From: Salibacteraceae bacterium
GTDB lineage: Bacteria > Bacteroidota > Bacteroidia > Flavobacteriales_G > Salibacteraceae
DNA length: 10,576 nucleotides
Assembly: GCA_023262195.1 (NCBI GenBank)
Contig: JALRDM010000002.1
Span: 1-10,576, forward strand
Direction of reading: 5' to 3'
The position numbers were made by a program, and so were the translations under genes. Under the pieces are notes generated by a model. The model worked only from the letters and a program-made list of their open reading frames with translations. It was not told where the DNA came from and made no database searches. Shown one piece after another: positions 6,850-10,576 of the stretch; within the stretch, counting starts at the first letter, position 1, and the number at the start of each line of letters is the position of its first letter.

Positions 6850-7353
6850 TTAACATTGATTGTTCTTCAACACAATTTTCGCCTCTGAATTGCCCATTTT
6901 TTTTGATTGTTTCCAATCTTCACAAGCACCATCAAAATCGCCAAGCTCTCTTTTTGCAAACCCACGATTCATGAAAGCTTGTGTGTTTTTTGGGTCAATG
7001 GATATGGCATTATCAAAATCCGAAATCGCTTCTGTAAATTTACCAAGCTTCTGCAATACACTGCCTCTGCTTATGAAAATATCCGCTCGGTTTATTATTT
7101 TCGATAAGACAACATTATAATCCGAAACCGAAGATTCAAAATCTTCATTCATCATATATGCCTGCGCTCTATATAAATGGGCACTAAGATTTTCTGAGTC
7201 CTCGTTTATAGCCTTGGACAAATCTTCGATAGCAGAAGCGTAGTTGCCTTCGCTCGTTTTTTGTTGTGCTCGAGATATTAGTTCATCGACACTTTGAGAC
7301 CAAGCCGCAATGCTTGAGACGCATAGAAACGCTGTGATTATATTTCTTATCAT
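6850..7353 (-). CDS. Exported tetratricopeptide repeat (TPR) protein
   Basis: The 167-residue protein has a signal peptide (residues 1 to about 19, ending AAWS before QSVDEL). The rest is made of about four TPR units near 22-55, 56-89, 90-123 and 124-157, with typical patterns such as GNYASAIEDLSKAI, GKFTEAISDFDNAISIDPKN, and the common Bacteroidota ending GDFDGACEDWKQSKKMG. TPR arrays are protein-binding scaffolds; here the site would be periplasmic. The partner is unknown, but the immediate neighbours in the same group are small exported proteins, so one of them is a reasonable candidate. It lies 27 bases downstream of the preceding gene and 4 bases before the next, indicating one transcript. 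No enzymatic domain is present. Confidence 0.9.
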   Translation of the reverse strand: MIRNIITAFLCVSSIAAWSQSVDELISRAQQKTSEGNYASAIEDLSKAINEDSENLSAHLYRAQAYMMNEDFESSVSDYNVVLSKIINRADIFISRGSVLQKLGKFTEAISDFDNAISIDPKNTQAFMNRGFAKRELGDFDGACEDWKQSKKMGNSEAKIVLKNNQC

Positions 7354-7380
7354 AAATGCAATAATGCTGTAAATCTCTAA

Positions 7381-7836
7381 TTATTTGTCAAATGGTTCGC
7401 TGCGAGTATGACGCTTATTTATATATAATTGAATCAAATGCTTGCCAGCTTCAGCTAGAGCCTCTCCCTCTTCGGGGGTGCAGTCCAAGAGTAAATTAGA
7501 TCGATCATAAATTAATTTACTGCCATGTTTTGGTATTTCTCGATTAATACATTTTCCCGCCTCACTGTAGCACTGAAAAACTAATGCACCCTCATCCTTT
7601 GAATAGACTAGGGAATTTTCATAATTAATGGATTTAGGAAATATATAATCGATCCTAACCGGATTACCATTGTTGTTGAACTCTATTCTGATATTCTTTT
7701 TTTCTATGAATAATTTGCATTCATCCGTAGTCTTAGAATTTATGTAAGCTGCGGTATATTTTCTGTCATAGGTCTGGCCAAATGCGGTTGAGGCCAGAAT
7801 TGGCATGGTCGTAATCAATATCATTAGGTATTTCAT
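7381..7836 (-). CDS. Exported protein with four cysteines, unknown function
   Basis: I do not recognise the family. The ATG at 7836 gives 151 residues with a clear signal peptide, MKYLMILITTMPILASTAFG, cut before QTYDRKY. A longer frame starting at 7869 would put a charged segment in front of the signal and is rejected. The mature part has cysteines at 40, 89, 96 and 119, a charged N-terminal half, and the segment YSKDEGALVFQCYSEAGKC that suggests a small beta-rich domain. It ends in a helix-like Ala/Glu region (EEGEALAEAGKHLIQLYI). It is the first gene of the leftward group of three. Upstream of the ATG is the A-rich stretch AGAAAAACGAGAAAAC, usual for Bacteroidota translation starts. Confidence 0.78.
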   Translation of the reverse strand: MKYLMILITTMPILASTAFGQTYDRKYTAAYINSKTTDECKLFIEKKNIRIEFNNNGNPVRIDYIFPKSINYENSLVYSKDEGALVFQCYSEAGKCINREIPKHGSKLIYDRSNLLLDCTPEEGEALAEAGKHLIQLYINKRHTRSEPFDK

Positions 7837-7857
7837 GTTTTCTCGTTTTTCTAATAG

Positions 7858-7865
7858 TACATTTG
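7858..7865 (+). promoter_or_regulatory. Possible -7 promoter element (TAnnTTTG) facing right
   Basis: TACATTTG is an exact match to the Bacteroidota -7 consensus TAnnTTTG. Transcription would start near 7871 and leave a leader of about 105 bases before the ATG at 7979. No good -33 TTTG is seen at the expected distance, which lowers confidence. Confidence 0.3.
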
Positions 7866-7921
7866 ACAACTGTCGGTTATTAAGATCATGTAGTTCAAGG
7901 AAGATATAACATGATTTGAAT

Positions 7922-7929
7922 CAAAGTTA
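7922..7929 (-). promoter_or_regulatory. Possible -7 promoter element (TAnnTTTG) facing left
   Basis: Read on the minus strand this is TAACTTTG, an exact match to TAnnTTTG. Transcription would start near 7915 and leave about 80 bases before the ATG at 7836 of the leftward group. It overlaps a perfect small palindrome, TTTGA-A-TCAAA (7915-7925). No clear -33 element is seen. Confidence 0.3.
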
Positions 7930-7978
7930 TCATACTACTTTTTATAGAATTCGAGAAAAGCTTGAACCTTCCAAAAAG

Positions 7979-9622
7979 ATGATTGATTTAAAGCTGCTAA
8001 CTGCGTGCCTTTTTATGCTGTTTGCATCAGTGATTATGGCTCAATCTGATAAACTTTTAATCACGGGTAGGTTAAAGATTGATAGGGGCACCATTAAGGA
8101 TGCTAGAGTCATTCTAGAGAAAGATGGTCGCAAGGTTCGAACGATTACTAGCGAGTCTCGGTTTGAGATTGGCTTAGACTTTCAGGCCATCTATGTTGTG
8201 TCCTTTGAAAAGGAAGGTTTCGTTACCAAGAGAATACGATTTGATACACATGTGCCACCCGAAAGAATTGAATATGGATTTGTGCCATTTGATTTTACGG
8301 TGGAAATTTTCGAGCAATACGATGATGTGAATATGGTGATGTTCAATCAACCCGTGGGCAAAATTGCCTTTAATGACTTGATTGATGAATTTGACTATGA
8401 CACGGATTATACCAAGTCTATACAGGCTAGGTTGGACCAAGTCATGGAGGAGATTGAGGAAAAGAAAGAAGAGAAAGCGACCGAAGAAGCAGCAGCAGCG
8501 AAAGCAGAGGAAGAGCTTAATGAGCAAGTAGAGGATCTAATGAATGATGCTCAGAAAGCAATGGATAGTGGAAATCCAGATGAAGCGATTAAAAAATTGC
8601 AGGAAGCGTCAAAGCTTAAAGATGATCTTCAAATTCAACAACAATTGCAGCAAGCTAATGAGCTCAAGGCAGAACTTGCTGCAGAGCAGGAGAAAAAGGC
8701 GGCTGGCGAAGCTTTACTCGAAAAAGCCAATGCTGCCCGTACCAATGGTGATTTAGATGGTGCGAAGCTTAATCTTGAGGCGGCAGCGGCACTAATCGAG
8801 GATGATAAACGAGTACGAGATGTTTTAGCAGATCTTAATGATGCCATCATAGAACAAGCTGAAGCCCAAGCGGAATTTAGTGATTTATCTAAATCCGCAG
8901 AGGATGCGCTAGCTGCTGGAAATTTTAAGGAGGCTATGAATTTGGCCGATAAGGCACTCGAGATTAAGCAAGATGAAACAGTAGAGTCCATTAAAAAACA
9001 AGCTGCCGATGCTGCAGAGAATGAGGCTGATGATGAAATTGCCAGCTTGTATAAAGAGGCAGACGATTTAATTAACGAAGAGAATTATGCAGAGGCAATG
9101 AGCAGTGGTGTTAAAAAGAGCAACGAACAACTTGCCGACACTATACAAAAAGAGACGGAAAGACAAAACCCTACACGAGGTAAAAATCCAGATGTAAATA
9201 CAGGGTCAAAAGCTAGTATGTCCACTGCTAGAGTAACGATGGAATCTGATGAACCTCCAGTAAGAGTTATTAAGGGAGATGCAGTTGTAATATCAGAATC
9301 ACGAATTGGAAAAGAAGCATTAAAGTCTCCAACAGCCAAGATGAGTGAAGATGACTTATATGATAGAGTATTAAATAAGGTTGAAGAGGAACAACGGCAA
9401 ATGGTTTATGAGGAGGAACAACGAATCCTAAAGGAAAAGTATCCTAGAAGAAAGACTACTGAAACTGAAAAAGAAGGGAATAGCACCATTACATATGTTT
9501 ATATCAATCGTGGTGATTTCGTAAATGTTCACAAGAAGGTTGAGCACACTTGGGGCGGGGTATTCTACTTTATAAACGGTCAGGCTACCAACGCTAGATT
9601 TTGGGTGCACGAAACACAGTAG
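7979..9622 (+). CDS. Large exported protein with TPR-like helical repeats, unknown function
   Basis: No named family is recognised. The start at ATG 7979 gives 547 residues and a good signal peptide (residues 1-21, FASVIMA then QSDK); a 21-residue extension to a TTG at 7916 is rejected. Residues about 26-150 form a beta-type domain like carboxypeptidase-regulatory or PEGA-type modules (LLITGRLKIDRGTIKDARVI, VVSFEKEGFVTKRIRF), ending FNQPVGKIAFND and DYDTDYTKSIQ. A Glu/Lys/Ala-rich helix (about 157-190) follows, then three or four TPR-like helical hairpins (SGNPDEAIKKLQEA, NGDLDGAKLNLEAA, AGNFKEAMNLADKA, and a degraded NEENYAEAMSSG). A low-complexity linker spans about 395-450. The C-terminal domain (455-547) has an E/Q-rich helix, then TITYVYINRGDFVNVHKK and TWGGVFYFINGQ. 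It is probably a periplasmic or membrane-associated scaffold. Confidence 0.82.
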   Translation: MIDLKLLTACLFMLFASVIMAQSDKLLITGRLKIDRGTIKDARVILEKDGRKVRTITSESRFEIGLDFQAIYVVSFEKEGFVTKRIRFDTHVPPERIEYGFVPFDFTVEIFEQYDDVNMVMFNQPVGKIAFNDLIDEFDYDTDYTKSIQARLDQVMEEIEEKKEEKATEEAAAAKAEEELNEQVEDLMNDAQKAMDSGNPDEAIKKLQEASKLKDDLQIQQQLQQANELKAELAAEQEKKAAGEALLEKANAARTNGDLDGAKLNLEAAAALIEDDKRVRDVLADLNDAIIEQAEAQAEFSDLSKSAEDALAAGNFKEAMNLADKALEIKQDETVESIKKQAADAAENEADDEIASLYKEADDLINEENYAEAMSSGVKKSNEQLADTIQKETERQNPTRGKNPDVNTGSKASMSTARVTMESDEPPVRVIKGDAVVISESRIGKEALKSPTAKMSEDDLYDRVLNKVEEEQRQMVYEEEQRILKEKYPRRKTTETEKEGNSTITYVYINRGDFVNVHKKVEHTWGGVFYFINGQATNARFWVHETQ

Positions 9623-9639
9623 CACTCCAGATTAAGTAA

Positions 9640-10551
9640 TCAGAACAAATACTTCTCTAGGTCCACAGTTAGGATTCGATATTTTCTTAGCTCTTTGAGC
9701 ACCTCTGATGGTGTGTGCATCATTCCAATCAACCTGCTTAAGTCGTTTCTAATCGATTCGCTATTTGAATTAATACCTGTAATGAGTCCTCCACGATCCA
9801 CGGTCAAAGAAAATTCAGCGTCAGATAGTTCATTCTTGAATACATATTTTGGACCATATCCAAAATTCCATTCATCTTTTCTGTATTTATCAAGCAAAGC
9901 TTTATCTACGTGATAGCGACTACTATCTATCTCCATGGATTTTGAGAGAGCACCTGCGAGTATCCTTAGAAATTCGGATGAATTCCCAACATCCTTGGCA
10001 TCGCGCAAATTCATAACCTTGCTACGAACAGATGGCACAGATTTGTCAGTGAAGGTGCCACTTCGTCTTTTAATCGCTGGACTCATTTCTTTAATCTTCG
10101 CATCATAAAGGAGCGTTCCGTGATGTAATGCTTTACCCTTACTCACATGTTGAGCGTTTCCAGACACTTTAAATTCATTTAAAAACAAGTCATGCCTTGG
10201 TGATATACTCACCTTGAAACCCAATTGATTCAGGGCAGACGTGATTACTTTTAGATTTTTCGTGTAGTCAATTTCATTGCCCGCATTGAGTTTTTTGAAG
10301 AAGCTAAAATTGATGTTTCCTGGGTCGTGAAATACAGTGCCACCACCACTCAGCCTTCTAATCACAGGAATGCTCCTCTGGTCGCAATAATAGATGTTGC
10401 ACTCCTTCAGAGCGATCTGATGCTTACCGCATACCACTGATTTTGGATTTATCCATAGTCTAAGGGTGTCTTGATCAAAAGATTTGAAGTATTGTTCTTC
10501 AAACGCAAGGTTTTCATGCGGGTCATCAAAGGAATTTAGAAGTAGCCTCAT
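9640..10551 (-). CDS. lplA: Lipoate-protein ligase A
   Basis: This enzyme activates free lipoate with ATP and attaches it to lysine on the E2 subunits of 2-oxoacid dehydrogenases and on GcvH, in the cytoplasm. The biotin/lipoate ligase fold shows the signature RR at 65-66, LSGGG at 67-71 and FHDPGNINFSF at 74-84. The lipoate-binding lysine is K128 in FKVSGNAQ, followed by HHGTLLYD. At 303 residues it is shorter than E. coli LplA (338), with a reduced C-terminal accessory region after EWNFGYGPKYVFKN. The start ATG at 10551 gives the family N-terminus (MRLLLNSFDDPHENLAFEE); only 25 bases upstream are in view, so its promoter is outside the window. It converges with the exported repeat protein gene, with 17 bp between stops. 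A role as octanoyltransferase (LipM type) is less likely but not excluded. Confidence 0.9.
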   Translation of the reverse strand: MRLLLNSFDDPHENLAFEEQYFKSFDQDTLRLWINPKSVVCGKHQIALKECNIYYCDQRSIPVIRRLSGGGTVFHDPGNINFSFFKKLNAGNEIDYTKNLKVITSALNQLGFKVSISPRHDLFLNEFKVSGNAQHVSKGKALHHGTLLYDAKIKEMSPAIKRRSGTFTDKSVPSVRSKVMNLRDAKDVGNSSEFLRILAGALSKSMEIDSSRYHVDKALLDKYRKDEWNFGYGPKYVFKNELSDAEFSLTVDRGGLITGINSNSESIRNDLSRLIGMMHTPSEVLKELRKYRILTVDLEKYLF

Positions 10552-10576
10552 GGGTGCTAAAAAGAAAACTATTCAA

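Noticed and set aside
7837..7869. Eleven-residue extension of the four-cysteine exported protein
   Set aside because: It puts MSNVLLEKREN in front of an otherwise normal signal peptide; the ATG at 7836 fits better and has A-rich upstream sequence.
7916..7978. TTG-initiated extension of the large repeat protein
   Set aside because: It places 21 polar residues before a clear signal peptide; the ATG at 7979 gives a normal export signal.
8635..8991. Minus-strand Ser/Ala-rich frame
   Set aside because: It is a shadow of the Glu/Ala/Lys-rich helical repeats on the plus strand.
9630..9641. GATTA-ag-TAATC palindrome between the convergent genes as a terminator
   Set aside because: Five A/T-rich pairs with a 2-base loop and no T-run are too weak.
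1..10576. CRISPR arrays, insertion sequences, integrase attachment sites or a replication origin
   Set aside because: No regularly spaced repeats, transposase or integrase frames, tRNA ends or origin-type boxes were seen on either strand.

Overview
The window is about 40% G+C by eye and comes from a member of the Bacteroidota, most likely Flavobacteriia or a close relative. The evidence is a type IX secretion gene (porQ), the Bacteroidota-type long form of IspH, secreted TPR and coiled-coil proteins of a style common in that phylum, starts without strong Shine-Dalgarno sequences, and a few exact matches to the Bacteroidota -7 promoter motif TAnnTTTG. No transposase, integrase, tRNA, rRNA or CRISPR array is visible.

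Left part (1-5243), conserved core. The 5'-truncated ATP-dependent protease gene lon is followed by a short hairpin. Next come porQ (type IX secretion, cell surface) and cmk (CMP kinase), which overlap by 4 bases (ATGA) and are probably co-transcribed. ispH (last step of the MEP isoprenoid pathway) lies on the opposite strand, and its stop codon directly abuts that of cmk. porQ, cmk and ispH are often neighbours in Bacteroidota.

Middle part (5351-7836), accessory. Divergent from ispH is a small DUF1883 protein with a lysine-rich then acidic tail. It is followed by 367 bp without a recognised gene, dense in inverted repeats and closed by a strong intrinsic terminator. That terminator ends only about 10 bases before the start codon of a small TRL-like lipoprotein, so the region is either an uncharacterised structured RNA or an attenuated leader. 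Converging on the lipoprotein gene is a tightly spaced leftward group of three small exported proteins: an unknown four-cysteine protein, a four-repeat TPR protein, and a six-cysteine protein.

Right part (7837-10576). A 142-bp intergenic region carries -7 motifs on both strands. It separates the leftward group from a 547-residue exported protein that has an N-terminal beta-type domain, TPR-like alpha-helical repeats and a distinct C-terminal domain. A lipoate-protein ligase gene converges on it and is complete at the right edge.

The core genes have clear roles in proteolysis, secretion, nucleotide, isoprenoid and cofactor metabolism. The accessory genes are nearly all envelope-targeted and of unknown function. 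The most unusual part is the structured intergenic region joined to the TRL-like lipoprotein gene; whether it is a functional RNA cannot be settled from one sequence.
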